Positions 25,217-35,719 are shown, counted from the first letter of the stretch. The stretch is 64,000 bases of DNA from Kribbella caucasensis (GCF_004361855.1 NZ_SNWQ01000028.1:33083-97082); one strand, 5' to 3'. Translations and numbers: made by a program. Notes: generated from the sequence alone by a model not told the origin.

Positions 25217-26799
25217 TCGGTGCGATCACAGGCGGCCTGGTCGTCGACGGGACCGGCGCCGAGCCGATCCCCGCAACCGTGCTGCTCGCCGACGGCCGGA
25301 TCACAGCGGTGCTCCCTGCCGACCCCGAGCGGCGGTCCGGGACTGGGCTGCCGGCCGGGGGTGAGGTGATCGATGCCGGTGGCAACATCGTTGCGCCGGG
25401 GTTCATCGACCTGCACTCGCACGCGGACTTCTCCGCGGAGGCGAGCCCGGAGGCGATCACCCAGTTGCATCAGGGCGTCACGACTCTGGTTACCGGGAAC
25501 TGCGGCTGGTCGCCCTTCCCGATCGCGGATCTGGAGCAGATGCGTGCCGGCACGGCGTTCCTGGCGCCGGAGATCAGTTGGTCGTGGCAAGACGCCCAGG
25601 GACTTGCGGACACCTTGGACGGCGTCGGCCTCGCGATCAATGTGGCCTTGCAGGTTGGCCATTCGGCGCTCCGGCTCGCCGTACTCGGTGGTGCCGAGCG
25701 GGCGCCGACTGAAGCTGAGCTGCACCAGATGCAGGCACTGCTCCGAGAGGCAGCTCAGCAAGGCGTATTCGGCTTCTCCACAGGTCTGATCTACGCTCCC
25801 GGCACCTTCGCGGAACCGTCCGAAGTAGCCGCACTGGTCGCGACGGCTGCAGAATGCGGCCTGCTCTACTCCACCCACCTCCGCAACGAGGGTGCACGGC
25901 TGCTGGAGGCGCTGGACGAGGCGATCGAGGCCGCCCGGGCCGGTGGCGCCAGGCTGCAGGTGTCCCACCTGAAGGCAATGGGACCGGCCAACCACGGGAG
26001 GGTTCACGCTGCCCTCGAGTTGATGGACCAGGCTCGGGTGGAGGGTCTGGACGTGGCCTGCGACGTCTACCCGTACACAGCTTCCAGCACCACCCTCACG
26101 GCCCGGCTCCCGACCTGGACGATGGAAGGCGGTGCCGCAGGCCTGCTGGCGCGCCTCGCCGACCCCGCCGAACGCGAGCGGGTCGCCGATGCCATCCGGG
26201 ACCAAGACATCCTCGATCCCGGCAACGTGATGATCGCGTCGCTACCGCCCGGGCCATACGAGGACGGTCGCGGCCTCAGCCTCGCCGAGATCGCGCGACG
26301 TGAAGGCGTGGATGGGGCGGAGGCGGCCCTGCGGGTGCTGGAGAACCACCAGGCGGCGGTCAGCGTGGTCAACCACGGGATGAGTGAGCAGGACGTCGTC
26401 ACCGTCCTCCGCCATCCGTGGACGAGCGTGGTGAGCGACGGCTGGATCCTCCGAGCGACCGGCAGCGGCCGTCCACACCCGCGGAACTTCGGGACCTTCC
26501 CACGAGTGCTGGGTCGCTATGCGCGCGATCGTGGAGTGCTGACCCTGGTCGAGGCGATCCGCCGGATGACTTCACTGCCGGCTTCACGGCTCCGTCTGGA
26601 CGATCGCGGTGTGATCAGACCAGGCGCCGTGGCCGATCTCGTGGTGCTCGATCCGGGGAAGGCCGCCGACCGTTCGACGTACGACGATCCGTGGCAGTTA
26701 TCGGTCGGCATCGAGCACGTGCTGGTCTCGGGGGAGCCCGTACTGCGCGACGGCGTACCAACCAACCTCCGCCCAGGCCGCGTCCTGCGGAAGAGCTGA
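25213..26799 (+). CDS. N-acyl-D-amino-acid deacylase (D-aminoacylase)
   Basis: 528 residues from ATG 25213, overlapping the racemase stop as ATGA. Amidohydrolase fold with FIDLHSHADF, the D-aminoacylase cysteine motif TGNCGWSPFP, THLRNEG, VSHLKA and the aspartate in VSDGWILRATG. Releases D-amino acids from N-acyl-D forms. With the racemase it could move acylated amino acids between D and L pools. Last gene of the operon; the gap after it holds only repeats. Confidence 0.88.
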   Translation: MIGAITGGLVVDGTGAEPIPATVLLADGRITAVLPADPERRSGTGLPAGGEVIDAGGNIVAPGFIDLHSHADFSAEASPEAITQLHQGVTTLVTGNCGWSPFPIADLEQMRAGTAFLAPEISWSWQDAQGLADTLDGVGLAINVALQVGHSALRLAVLGGAERAPTEAELHQMQALLREAAQQGVFGFSTGLIYAPGTFAEPSEVAALVATAAECGLLYSTHLRNEGARLLEALDEAIEAARAGGARLQVSHLKAMGPANHGRVHAALELMDQARVEGLDVACDVYPYTASSTTLTARLPTWTMEGGAAGLLARLADPAERERVADAIRDQDILDPGNVMIASLPPGPYEDGRGLSLAEIARREGVDGAEAALRVLENHQAAVSVVNHGMSEQDVVTVLRHPWTSVVSDGWILRATGSGRPHPRNFGTFPRVLGRYARDRGVLTLVEAIRRMTSLPASRLRLDDRGVIRPGAVADLVVLDPGKAADRSTYDDPWQLSVGIEHVLVSGEPVLRDGVPTNLRPGRVLRKS

Positions 26800-26878
26800 G
26801 AAGGGCGAGCGCAGTGCCGGGAGGTGGGATCGGGCAGGCGGGGATCGGTCGGGCGGGCCGTGGGGTGAGGTCGGGGCG

Positions 26879-27010
26879 GCGGGTCAGGTGGTTGGCGGAT
26901 TCTTGAGGCGGCGGGGTTGGTTGGGAGGGGGTGCGGGCGGGGCGGCGGGTCAGGTGGGTGGGGTGTGTTTGAGGCGGCGGGGTTGGGTGGGGAGGGGTGG
27001 GGGCGTGGGC
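26879..27010. repeat. 66-bp tandem duplication, G-rich
   Basis: Unit one 26879-26944 and unit two 26945-27010 both start GCGGGTCAGGTGG and share TTGAGGCGGCGGGGTTGG. Unit two overlaps the 3' end of the minus-strand gene at 26950. The gap 26800-26949 shows nothing else. Confidence 0.8.
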
Positions 27011-27234
27011 GGCGGTGGCTCGGTGGTGGGGGATTCGAGCCAGCCGTCGTGGCTGTGGAGAAGGGTTTCGAGCTGGTCGGAATCGGTGGGCGTTGGCAGG
27101 AGGACGACCCACGGGTGGTCCTCGTCGTCGTCCTCGCCGTGGAATCGCTCCCGCCGGACCTCCCCACCGAGCGCCTCGGCGACCGCGTCGGCGTCCTCGC
27201 GGTCCCAGAAGTACGCGACGTGCTCGTCTGCCAT
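26950..27234 (-). CDS. Small hypothetical protein with proline-rich tail
   Basis: 94 residues. The N-terminal part (AYFWDREDADAVAEALGG and ERFHGEDDDEDHPWVVLLP) looks like a compact alpha/beta fold with an acidic patch. The last 25 residues are Pro/Thr/Arg-rich and are encoded by the 66-bp duplication, so the C-terminus may have been extended by the repeat. Divergent from dapF with a 100-base gap that holds two direct copies of GAGCGAAGCGAGG (27264-27276, 27316-27328). Family not recognised. Confidence 0.65.
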   Translation of the reverse strand: MADEHVAYFWDREDADAVAEALGGEVRRERFHGEDDDEDHPWVVLLPTPTDSDQLETLLHSHDGWLESPTTEPPPPTPPPLPTQPRRLKHTPPT

Positions 27235-27334
27235 GCGTCAAACCGTACGATCTCCCTATGGGCGAGCGAAGCGAGGCCATCAGGCACAGTGCATCTCGTG
27301 TCTCATCCGCGCCCGGAGCGAAGCGAGGACGTGG

Positions 27335-28183
27335 ATGAGCACCAGCACCTTCCCCTGGCTGAAGGGGCACGGCACCGAGAACGACTTCGTGCTGCTGCCG
27401 GACCCCGACGGCACGATCCATGGAGACCTCGACGCGGGGCTGGTGCGGTTCCTGTGCGACCGGCACGCCGGGATCGGGGCGGATGGCGTTCTCCGGGTGA
27501 TCGAGGGGTCCAAGCAGTCGTACGTCGAGGACGGCGGCGACTGGTTCATGGACTACCGCAACGCCGACGGATCGGTCGCGGAGATGTGCGGCAACGGGAT
27601 CCGGGTGTTCGTCCGGTACCTGGCGGACGAAGGGCTGGTCGGCGACAAGCCGGTCCGGGTCGGGACCCGAGCGGGTGTGAAGGAGGTCGTGCTGAACGAC
27701 GACGGCACGTTCACCGCGGACATGGGCGAACCGGCGCTGCCCCGGCCGAGCGGCATCGTGGTGGAGGCGAACGGACATCAGTGGCCGGCCCTGCACGTGG
27801 ACATGGGCAACCCGCACGCGGTCGCCTTCGTGGACGATCTGCGCGAACCGGGTTGGTTGCTGGAGCAGCCGGGTTGGTCTCCAGTGGAGGCGTTCCCGGA
27901 CGGGGTGAACGTGGAGTTCGTGGTCCGGAAGGGCCCGAACGAGGTCGAAATGCGAGTGCACGAGCGTGGGTCGGGGGAGACCCGGTCCTGCGGGACGGGG
28001 ACCTGTGCCGTGACCGTGGCATCCGCCCGGGCCGCTCGGCAGGAGCTGCCGGTCACGTACCGGGTCGGCGTACTGGGTGGGGCTGTGACGGTGACTTGGC
28101 GGGCGGACAACCACCTGGAGTTGACCGGTCCTGCAGTCGTTCATGCACGGGGAGTGTTCGACCGGGCCTGGCTGCCTGCCTGA
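27335..28183 (+). CDS. dapF: Diaminopimelate epimerase
   Basis: 282 residues. Converts LL- to meso-diaminopimelate for lysine and peptidoglycan synthesis. The two active-site cysteines are C85 (AEMCGNG) and C219 (SCGTGTC). The ATG at 27335 follows a GAGGA site; the longer upstream frame is not family-like. Monocistronic or followed by hflX after 83 bases. Confidence 0.95.
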   Translation: MSTSTFPWLKGHGTENDFVLLPDPDGTIHGDLDAGLVRFLCDRHAGIGADGVLRVIEGSKQSYVEDGGDWFMDYRNADGSVAEMCGNGIRVFVRYLADEGLVGDKPVRVGTRAGVKEVVLNDDGTFTADMGEPALPRPSGIVVEANGHQWPALHVDMGNPHAVAFVDDLREPGWLLEQPGWSPVEAFPDGVNVEFVVRKGPNEVEMRVHERGSGETRSCGTGTCAVTVASARAARQELPVTYRVGVLGGAVTVTWRADNHLELTGPAVVHARGVFDRAWLPA

Positions 28184-28266
28184 ACGGGAATTCAGCACGA
28201 TCGTTGGGCGTTGGTGACTGAAATCGGGTCGCCTGTGTCGGTGGCCCGTGCCACGATGGAAGGTAT

Positions 28267-29805
28267 ATGACGACCCATTCGAATTCTTACGACGAGACCA
28301 CCGACGTCGAACTCGACCTGATTCAGGGCGGTGACGAGGACGATTCGTCGACGGGTCACGACCACGACAATCACAACCACGACAGCCACGACGACGAGTA
28401 CGACTCGGGCTACGACCGGGGCGAGCTGAGCACCGAAGGCCTCGATCTCGAGGAGCGCCAGGCGCTGCGCCGCGTCGTCGGGATGTCGACCGAGCTGACC
28501 GACATCAGCGAGGTCGAGTACCGCAAGCTGCTGCTCGAGCGGGTAGTGCTGGTCGGTGTGTGGACCGAAGGCACCGCCGAGGACACGGAGAACTCGCTGG
28601 CCGAGCTGAAACTGCTCGCCGAGACAGCCGGCTCCGAGGTGCTCGAAGGCGTCATCCAGCGGCGCAAGAAGCCCGACCCGGCGACCTTCATCGGCTCCGG
28701 CAAGGTGCAGGACCTACGTCAGCTGGTCGCCTCGCTGGGCGCCGACACCGTGATCGCCGACGGCGAGCTCGCGCCGGCCCAGCTGCGCAACCTGGAGGAT
28801 CGGCTCAAGGTGAAGGTGGTCGACCGGACCGCCCTGATCCTGGACATCTTCGCCCAGCACGCGAAGAGCAAGGAAGGCAAGGCCCAGGTCGAGCTGGCCC
28901 AGCTGCAGTACATGAAGCAGCGGCTGCGTGGTTGGGGTGGCAACCTGTCCCGCCAGGCCGGTGGTCGCGTCGGTGCGGCCGGTGGCGGTATCGGTGGCCG
29001 TGGTCCCGGTGAGACCAAGATCGAGACCGACCGGCGCCGGATCAACACCAAGATCGCCAAGCTGCGCCGCGAACTGAAGGACCTGAAGGGCTCCCGTGCG
29101 ACGCTGCGCCAGGAGCGCCGCCGCAACTCGATCCCCTCGGTCGCGATCGCGGGCTACACCAACGCGGGCAAGTCCTCGCTGCTGAACAACCTCACTGGCG
29201 CAGGCGTCCTGGTCGAGAACGCGCTGTTCGCGACTCTGGACCCGACGACCCGCCGTACGACGACCTCGGACGGTCGGGTGTACACGTTCACCGACACCGT
29301 CGGATTCGTCCGGCACCTGCCGCACGACATCGTCGAGGCGTTCCGTTCGACGCTGGAGGAGGTCGCCGACGCGGACCTGCTGCTGCATGTCGTCGACGGG
29401 TCGCACCCGGACCCGCTGGCCCAGATCCAGGCGGTGCGCGGGGTGCTCGCCGAGATCGGCGCCTCGGACGTCCCGGAGATCATGGTGATCAACAAGGCCG
29501 ACCTGGCCGACCCGATCGCACTGGCTCCGATCCTGCACCGCGAACCGCGCGCGGTCGTGGTCTCGGCCCACACCGGCGAAGGCATCGACAAGCTGAAGCT
29601 CCTGGTCGAGGCGTCGCTCCCGCAACCGGACATCGCCATCGACGCGCTGCTCCCGTACGACCGTGGCGACCTGGTCTCCCGGATCCACTCCGAGGGCTCA
29701 GTCGACCAACTCGAGCACACCCCGGAAGGCACCCGCCTCGCCGCCCGAGTCCACCCGGGCCTCGCCGGCGAACTCGCCCCCTACCAGGTGGCCCCGACCC
29801 ACTGA
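28267..29805 (+). CDS. hflX: Ribosome-associated GTPase HflX
   Basis: 512 residues. The N-terminal 60 residues are rich in Asp and His (STGHDHDNHNHDSHDDEYDS), an extension that may bind metal. Then the HflX nucleotide-binding subdomain (ATFIGSGKVQDL), the GRGPGETKIE motif, and the G domain with GYTNAGKSS (about 296-304), DTVGFVRHLP and NKAD. Splits stalled ribosomes under stress. Terminator at 29820-29846. Confidence 0.94.
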   Translation: MTTHSNSYDETTDVELDLIQGGDEDDSSTGHDHDNHNHDSHDDEYDSGYDRGELSTEGLDLEERQALRRVVGMSTELTDISEVEYRKLLLERVVLVGVWTEGTAEDTENSLAELKLLAETAGSEVLEGVIQRRKKPDPATFIGSGKVQDLRQLVASLGADTVIADGELAPAQLRNLEDRLKVKVVDRTALILDIFAQHAKSKEGKAQVELAQLQYMKQRLRGWGGNLSRQAGGRVGAAGGGIGGRGPGETKIETDRRRINTKIAKLRRELKDLKGSRATLRQERRRNSIPSVAIAGYTNAGKSSLLNNLTGAGVLVENALFATLDPTTRRTTTSDGRVYTFTDTVGFVRHLPHDIVEAFRSTLEEVADADLLLHVVDGSHPDPLAQIQAVRGVLAEIGASDVPEIMVINKADLADPIALAPILHREPRAVVVSAHTGEGIDKLKLLVEASLPQPDIAIDALLPYDRGDLVSRIHSEGSVDQLEHTPEGTRLAARVHPGLAGELAPYQVAPTH

Positions 29806-29819
29806 CCCGCAGTACCGAA

Positions 29820-29846
29820 GGCCGGCGTTCGCTAAGGACGCCGGCC
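29820..29846 (+). terminator. Terminator after hflX
   Basis: 9-bp stem GGCCGGCGT / ACGCCGGCC with a 9-base loop, 15 bases after the stop, followed by GTCGCTTT. Confidence 0.82.
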
Positions 29847-30023
29847 GTCGCTTTGTGGATCCGTGTCGGGTCGTGCGGGTGGTTGCGCGGTACAGCGCTA
29901 TGTGGCAATTCGTTACCGTGCTGTGGCGTTGGCGGGCTTGCTTGCGCCTGTCCCGGGGAATCACGTGACCAGCGCTTGAGGAATTGCTCGCACCCGGCGT
30001 ACCGGCGTACCGGTTGCAAACGG

Positions 30024-30058
30024 GAGGCGGCCCGGAGATGGGTTCTCCGGGCCGCCTC
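30024..30058 (-). terminator. Terminator of the M6 protease gene
   Basis: 15-bp perfect stem GAGGCGGCCCGGAGA / TCTCCGGGCCGCCTC with a 5-base loop, 19 bases beyond the minus-strand stop at 30077. Next to it (29993-30012) is a short CGGCGTACC direct repeat like that at 4971-4988. Confidence 0.85.
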
Positions 30059-30076
30059 TATTTGTTGCTTAGGGCA

Positions 30077-32449
30077 TCAGTTTCTTGCCGAGACCTTGAC
30101 CGTCATCGTGGTTCCGGTGCGGGAGACGACGCTGATGTTGACCTTGTTGTTCGGCACCTTGACGCCGGCGGTCGGCTGCTCCGGGTACCAGTAGGTCTTG
30201 CTGTCGTTGAACGTCTTCACACCGTTCTGGCCGCGGATGTAGCTCGGCTGACCGCTCACGTTCAGGTTGAACGAGTCGGCCTTCTCCAGTCCGAACGGTG
30301 CGTCGTAACCGCCGACCCGCGGGCGCCAGAGCTGACCGTCGAGACGGTTGATCGGGACCGGGTGCGAGTCGACCGGCAGGACCAGGCCCTCGCCCGGGTG
30401 CACGTTCGTGTTGTTGTCGGAGTGCGAGGTGTCCCAGTACCAGATCAGCAGGCCGTCCTGGTACGGGAAGTGCTCCACCTTGTCCGGCAGGGCGGGACCG
30501 AAGCCGAAGTTGTACGGGCCGGTCTTGAGGTGCGCGTCGTAGGCGACGTAGTTGATGTGCGACGCCAGGTAGTAGTTGTCGTGCAGGCTGGTGAAGCTGC
30601 CCTCCACCGAGCTGAACCCGTCCAGCGTCCAGCCTTCCGGCGTGGCCTCCGCCCCGGAGTCGACCACTGTGGTCGCGCCCGAGGTCACCTTGATGTCGTC
30701 GGCGAAGAAGCCCTTCTCGACGGCCGCCGGGTCGGTGGTGTAGCGGAACCGCAGGCCGATCGTCTTGCCCGCGTACGCGGACAGGTCGAACTTCGCCGGC
30801 TTCCAGCCTTCGCTGAAGCCGTCGATGCCGTTGCCCTCGGCGGGGTTGGTGATGGTGCCGGTGATCGGCGCGTAGCCGGTGCCCTCGTCCACCTCGACGT
30901 AGGCGTAGTCACACGCCGTCGTCCCGCAGTCCTCGATCGCCCAGTTGGCCTGGAAGTCGAGGCTGGCGGCGGCCCCGGCCGGCAGGGTGACCTGGCGGCT
31001 CATGGTGTGGGTGAACTGGTTGCCCTGGCCACTCCACCAGGTCTTCGTGCCGGCGAACGGCGGGACCAGTTCGTTGACCTTCTGCTTCTTCGGCAGCGTG
31101 ACGACGAGGCCCTGGGCCTTCTTGGAGTTGTACTCGTGCGGGCCGAGCTCCAGGGTCCGGTTCTGACCGGCCGCGACGATCTCGTAGTCCAGCCAGCCGA
31201 GCTGCAGCTTGTCCCAGGCACCGAAGTCGGCGGCCTGCTCACCGATACCACCGTCGGACGGCTTGCCGACCCGGCTCTGCGCCATGATCGTCCACCAGTT
31301 GACGTTGTTCTCCACCGCGGCACCCGAGGTGTCGTAGTGGTCCGGCAGACCGAGGTCGTGACCGAACTCGTGCGCGAACACGCTCAGGCCACCGTTCTCG
31401 GGCTGGATCGTGTAGTCGCCGACCCACAGCCCGGTGTCGCCGAGCTGGGTGCCGCCGGCCGGGTTGTTCGCCGGGCCGCCGGCCAGGCCGACGTACCAGC
31501 GGTGCGACCAGATCGCGTCCTCGCCCTGCCACGGGTCGCCGTCGGCCTGGTCGCCGCCGGAGTGCACAACCTGGAAGTGGTCGATGTAGCCGTCGGCCTC
31601 GTTGAAGTTGCCGTCACCGTCGAAGTCGTAACGGTCCCACTGGTCGAACGTCTTCAGCTCGGCGGTGATCTCCGCGGTGGTCCGGCCGGCCGCCTTCTGG
31701 TCGGCGACCCACTGGTTCACCGAGTCCCGGACCAGGGCCCAGGTGTTGTTGCAGACGTTGCCGGCGCACGGGAAGCCGTTGGACCGGCCGTAGCGGGCCT
31801 CGTTGTACTGAACCTTGACCCAGTCTGTGACCGTGCCGTCGACCGAGTAGCGGCCCGAGGACTGCTTTTCGTAGTACTTCTTCACGGAGTTGCCGCTACC
31901 GAAGTAGATGTCCTCGAAGTACCCGCGGTTGTAGTCCGGGTTCCAGACGGTGGAGTTGTCCACCGACCGGTCCGGCTCCGGGATCTCGTTGTGCAGCGGT
32001 CCGTCGAACCGGGCCGGACCAGGGAAGTTCGTCGACGTGTCCTGGTCGGGGTAGCTGGGGTGCCGCTCGTTGCCGAACTCGGCCAGTACGACGAAGATCC
32101 GGTCGGTCTTCTCCCGTGCCAGCTCGACGTACTGGTCGACCCGGCCCGTGGTGGCGTTGCGCTGACCCTTGGCTCCGGCCGCCTTGGTGCCGAGCTTGAC
32201 CACGGTGCTGGCACCGCGCTTCTCAGCCTTGGCCGAACCGTTCAGCACCTTGGTCAGGGCCTCCTGGCGCAGCGCGCGGCGCTTGTCCTCGAGCGGGCTG
32301 GGCAACTCGTCGGGTCCCGGCGCGACCTCATTCGCGCCGGTGGCCGGGGCGGTCCCGGCGGGTTGGGCGGCGGTGCCGGACGAGGCGAAGCTCAACCCGA
32401 TCGTCACCGCCACTGCCAGGCTGAGCAGCCCAGCGGATACTTTGCGCAC
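30077..32449 (-). CDS. Secreted immune-inhibitor-A-like metalloprotease (M6 family)
   Basis: 790 residues from GTG 32449, which follows AGGAGGGG by 6 bases; longer frames upstream lack this. Signal peptide KVSAGLLSLAVAVTIGLSFASSG, then a propeptide, then a zinc-protease core with HEFGHDLGLPDHYD at about 358-371. The region about 505-640 resembles MAM/jelly-roll-like immune-inhibitor domains and binds calcium in relatives (DFDGDGNFNEADG appears at about 300). Degrades extracellular protein. Its promoter region, shared with MacRS, contains MacR-box-like sites. Confidence 0.9.
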   Translation of the reverse strand: MRKVSAGLLSLAVAVTIGLSFASSGTAAQPAGTAPATGANEVAPGPDELPSPLEDKRRALRQEALTKVLNGSAKAEKRGASTVVKLGTKAAGAKGQRNATTGRVDQYVELAREKTDRIFVVLAEFGNERHPSYPDQDTSTNFPGPARFDGPLHNEIPEPDRSVDNSTVWNPDYNRGYFEDIYFGSGNSVKKYYEKQSSGRYSVDGTVTDWVKVQYNEARYGRSNGFPCAGNVCNNTWALVRDSVNQWVADQKAAGRTTAEITAELKTFDQWDRYDFDGDGNFNEADGYIDHFQVVHSGGDQADGDPWQGEDAIWSHRWYVGLAGGPANNPAGGTQLGDTGLWVGDYTIQPENGGLSVFAHEFGHDLGLPDHYDTSGAAVENNVNWWTIMAQSRVGKPSDGGIGEQAADFGAWDKLQLGWLDYEIVAAGQNRTLELGPHEYNSKKAQGLVVTLPKKQKVNELVPPFAGTKTWWSGQGNQFTHTMSRQVTLPAGAAASLDFQANWAIEDCGTTACDYAYVEVDEGTGYAPITGTITNPAEGNGIDGFSEGWKPAKFDLSAYAGKTIGLRFRYTTDPAAVEKGFFADDIKVTSGATTVVDSGAEATPEGWTLDGFSSVEGSFTSLHDNYYLASHINYVAYDAHLKTGPYNFGFGPALPDKVEHFPYQDGLLIWYWDTSHSDNNTNVHPGEGLVLPVDSHPVPINRLDGQLWRPRVGGYDAPFGLEKADSFNLNVSGQPSYIRGQNGVKTFNDSKTYWYPEQPTAGVKVPNNKVNISVVSRTGTTMTVKVSARN

Positions 32450-32625
32450 GATTCCCCTCCTGCGGAGTATTGCGGTCCGGTACGCCGCCGCGGTGGCGTG
32501 ACGTAGCGTGACCATGGCTCCCCCGAGCGTGTTATTTCTGCGCGAGAGTACGGGGAAATGCCGCGTTACTGAAGTGGTTTCGGCCAAATTGCTCAGCAAC
32601 AGCGGGGAATCATGCGCAAGCTCCC

Positions 32626-32664
32626 TGAGTAATACCACTCAGCAGGGTGGAGTACTGCGGCTCA
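32626..32664. promoter_or_regulatory. Two MacR-box-like sites
   Basis: TGAGTAATACCACTCA at 32626-32641 matches 11 of 14 fixed positions of the Streptomyces MacR box TGAGTACnnGTACTCA; GGAGTACTGCGGCTCA at 32649-32664 matches 10 of 14. They lie between the divergent M6 protease (start 32449) and macS (start 32699). Confidence 0.5.
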
Positions 32665-32698
32665 TGGCATCGGCCCCGCTGGTTGACACACTGACGGG

Positions 32699-33838
32699 AT
32701 GACGGACGACCGGCAGCGCGGTGACTCGGCAGGGCTGCTGCTCCCGATGTGGCGGGCGCTGGTGGTGTTCCGGTGGATCACCTGGGCGTTCGCCTGCTTC
32801 GGGGTGTGGAGCCGTTGGGACGGCATCCACCGGCCGTCCGGCGCCGTACTGCAGATGGCCATCATGGGCGTCTGGACGGTGATCTCCTCGATCGGGTACA
32901 GCCGCCAGTGGGGCCGCCGCAACACCAGGCTCGCCTTCGCCGACCTCCTGGTCACCGTGGGCTGCATGTACGCGACCCTGTTCGCGCAGCCGCTGATCGA
33001 CATTCGTGGCGGTGCGTCGGTGCTCACCTCGGTCTGGGCTGCCGGACCCGTGATCGCGCTGGCGATCTCCCGCGGCCGGGACGGCGGACTCCTCGGCGCG
33101 GCGACCATCAGCCTCGCGCTGTTGTCCCTGCGTGGATTCGACAACGCGGCGGCGGTTCTCAGCAACGTGCAGCTGCTGCTGGTGGCCGGGCTGGTCGTCG
33201 GATATGCCGCGACGTCGTTGCGGCAGGCCGACGTCCGGCTGCGCAAGGCGATCGCCGCCGAGAGCGCGACCGCCGAGCGACTCCGCCTAAGCCGGTCGAT
33301 CCACGACGGCGTACTGCAAGTGCTCGCCCAGGTTCAGCGGCGCGGCAACGCGATCGGCGGCGAGGCGGTCGAGCTGGCCGCGCTCGCGGCCGAGCAGGAA
33401 GTTGCGCTACGCAACTTGATTGCCGCCGCCAGGCCGACCGCGCACGACGGCCAGACCGATCTGTGCGGGTGGCTGTTGCCGCTGGCCACCACCCGCGTCG
33501 ACGTCGTGGTACCGGCCGACCCGGTGCTGCTCCCGGCCGCGGTCGCCGGCGAGTTGGTTGCCGCGGTCAAGGAAGCCCTCAGCAACGTGGAGAAGCACGC
33601 GGGACCGGATGCCCATGCCTGGGTCACGGTGGAGGACCTCGGTGCCGACGTACTGGTGTCCGTCCGCGACGATGGAGCCGGTACTACGCCGGAGCGGCTC
33701 GAGCAGGCCCGGTCGGACGGCCATCTGGGAGTCAGCCAGTCCATCCGGGGCCGGATCACCGACCTCGGCGGCAGCGTGACCGTCCGGACAGCGCCGGGCG
33801 AGGGGACCGAGTGGGAGCTGAAGGTGAGCAGGACATGA
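32699..33838 (+). CDS. macS: MacS-like sensor histidine kinase
   Basis: 379 residues. About five hydrophobic segments in the first 180 residues form the membrane sensor. The dimerisation/phospho-acceptor helix carries H202 in RSIHDGVLQVLAQVQRRG (HisKA_3 type). The ATPase domain shows KEALSNVEKHAG (N box) and DDGAGT. Partner regulator follows with ATGA overlap. In Streptomyces MacRS controls membrane-protein genes for aerial development; the symbol is used by family resemblance. Confidence 0.85.
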   Translation: MTDDRQRGDSAGLLLPMWRALVVFRWITWAFACFGVWSRWDGIHRPSGAVLQMAIMGVWTVISSIGYSRQWGRRNTRLAFADLLVTVGCMYATLFAQPLIDIRGGASVLTSVWAAGPVIALAISRGRDGGLLGAATISLALLSLRGFDNAAAVLSNVQLLLVAGLVVGYAATSLRQADVRLRKAIAAESATAERLRLSRSIHDGVLQVLAQVQRRGNAIGGEAVELAALAAEQEVALRNLIAAARPTAHDGQTDLCGWLLPLATTRVDVVVPADPVLLPAAVAGELVAAVKEALSNVEKHAGPDAHAWVTVEDLGADVLVSVRDDGAGTTPERLEQARSDGHLGVSQSIRGRITDLGGSVTVRTAPGEGTEWELKVSRT

Positions 33839-34476
33839 CGATCCGGGTGATGATCGTGGACGACCACCCGATGTGGCGCGAAGGGGTCGCCCGCGATCTC
33901 GGCAGTCGCGGGTACGACGTGTGCGCGACCGCGTCCGACGAGGCGAGTGGTGTCCGGATCGCACTGGCGACCAGGCCCGACGTGGTGGTCATGGATCTGC
34001 AACTCGGCGACGGTTCGGGCGTCGACGCGACCCGGGAGATCACCACAGCGCTCCCGGACACCCGGGTGCTGGTGTTGTCGGCCAGCGCCGAGCAGAGCGA
34101 CGTACTGGCCGCGGTGAAGAACGGTGCGTCCGGGTATTTGGTGAAGTCGGCGTCACTGGACGAGTTCGACGACGCGGTACGGCGTACTGCCGAAGGGGAC
34201 GCGATCTTCAGCGCAGGGCTGGCCGGGTTGCTGCTGGGGGAGTACCGGCGGTTGGGGGCCGGTCCGGAGGTTCCCCAGCTGACCGAGCGGGAGACAGAGG
34301 TACTGCGGCTGGTCGCGCGCGGGTTGACGGCCAAGCAGATCGCCACCCGCCTGGTCCTGTCGCACCGGACGGTGGAGAACCACGTGCAGAACACCCTGCG
34401 CAAACTGCAGCTCCACAACCGCGCCGAACTGGTCCGCTACGCCATCGAGCACGGGATCGACACCGAGGACACGTGA
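33835..34476 (+). CDS. macR: MacR-like NarL-family response regulator
   Basis: 213 residues. Receiver domain with D9-D10, the phospho-accepting D54 (VVMDLQLGDG) and K104 region (YLVKSA). The C-terminal LuxR/GerE-type helix-turn-helix is LTERETEVLRLVARGLTAKQ...VENHV. Overlaps the kinase stop as ATGA. Followed by a strong terminator at 34478-34505. Confidence 0.9.
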   Translation: MTIRVMIVDDHPMWREGVARDLGSRGYDVCATASDEASGVRIALATRPDVVVMDLQLGDGSGVDATREITTALPDTRVLVLSASAEQSDVLAAVKNGASGYLVKSASLDEFDDAVRRTAEGDAIFSAGLAGLLLGEYRRLGAGPEVPQLTERETEVLRLVARGLTAKQIATRLVLSHRTVENHVQNTLRKLQLHNRAELVRYAIEHGIDTEDT

Positions 34477-34477
34477 A

Positions 34478-34505
34478 CGGCCGCAGTACCGGAGTACTGC
34501 GGCCG
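34478..34505. terminator. Bidirectional terminator between macR and the subtilase
   Basis: 12-bp perfect stem CGGCCGCAGTAC / GTACTGCGGCCG, loop CGGA, directly between two convergent stops (34476 and 34514). Confidence 0.85.
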
Positions 34506-34513
34506 CTTAGGAC

Positions 34514-35701
<1,188 letters not shown>

Positions 35702-35719
35702 GGTTCCTCCTCAGGGAAC

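Noticed and set aside
32450..32638. Longer M6 protease start at 32638
   Set aside because: The GTG at 32449 has AGGAGGGG at ideal spacing and begins the signal peptide.
32683..32688. TTGACA as a -35 for macS
   Set aside because: It is only 10 bases before the macS ATG, leaving no room for a -10 and start.
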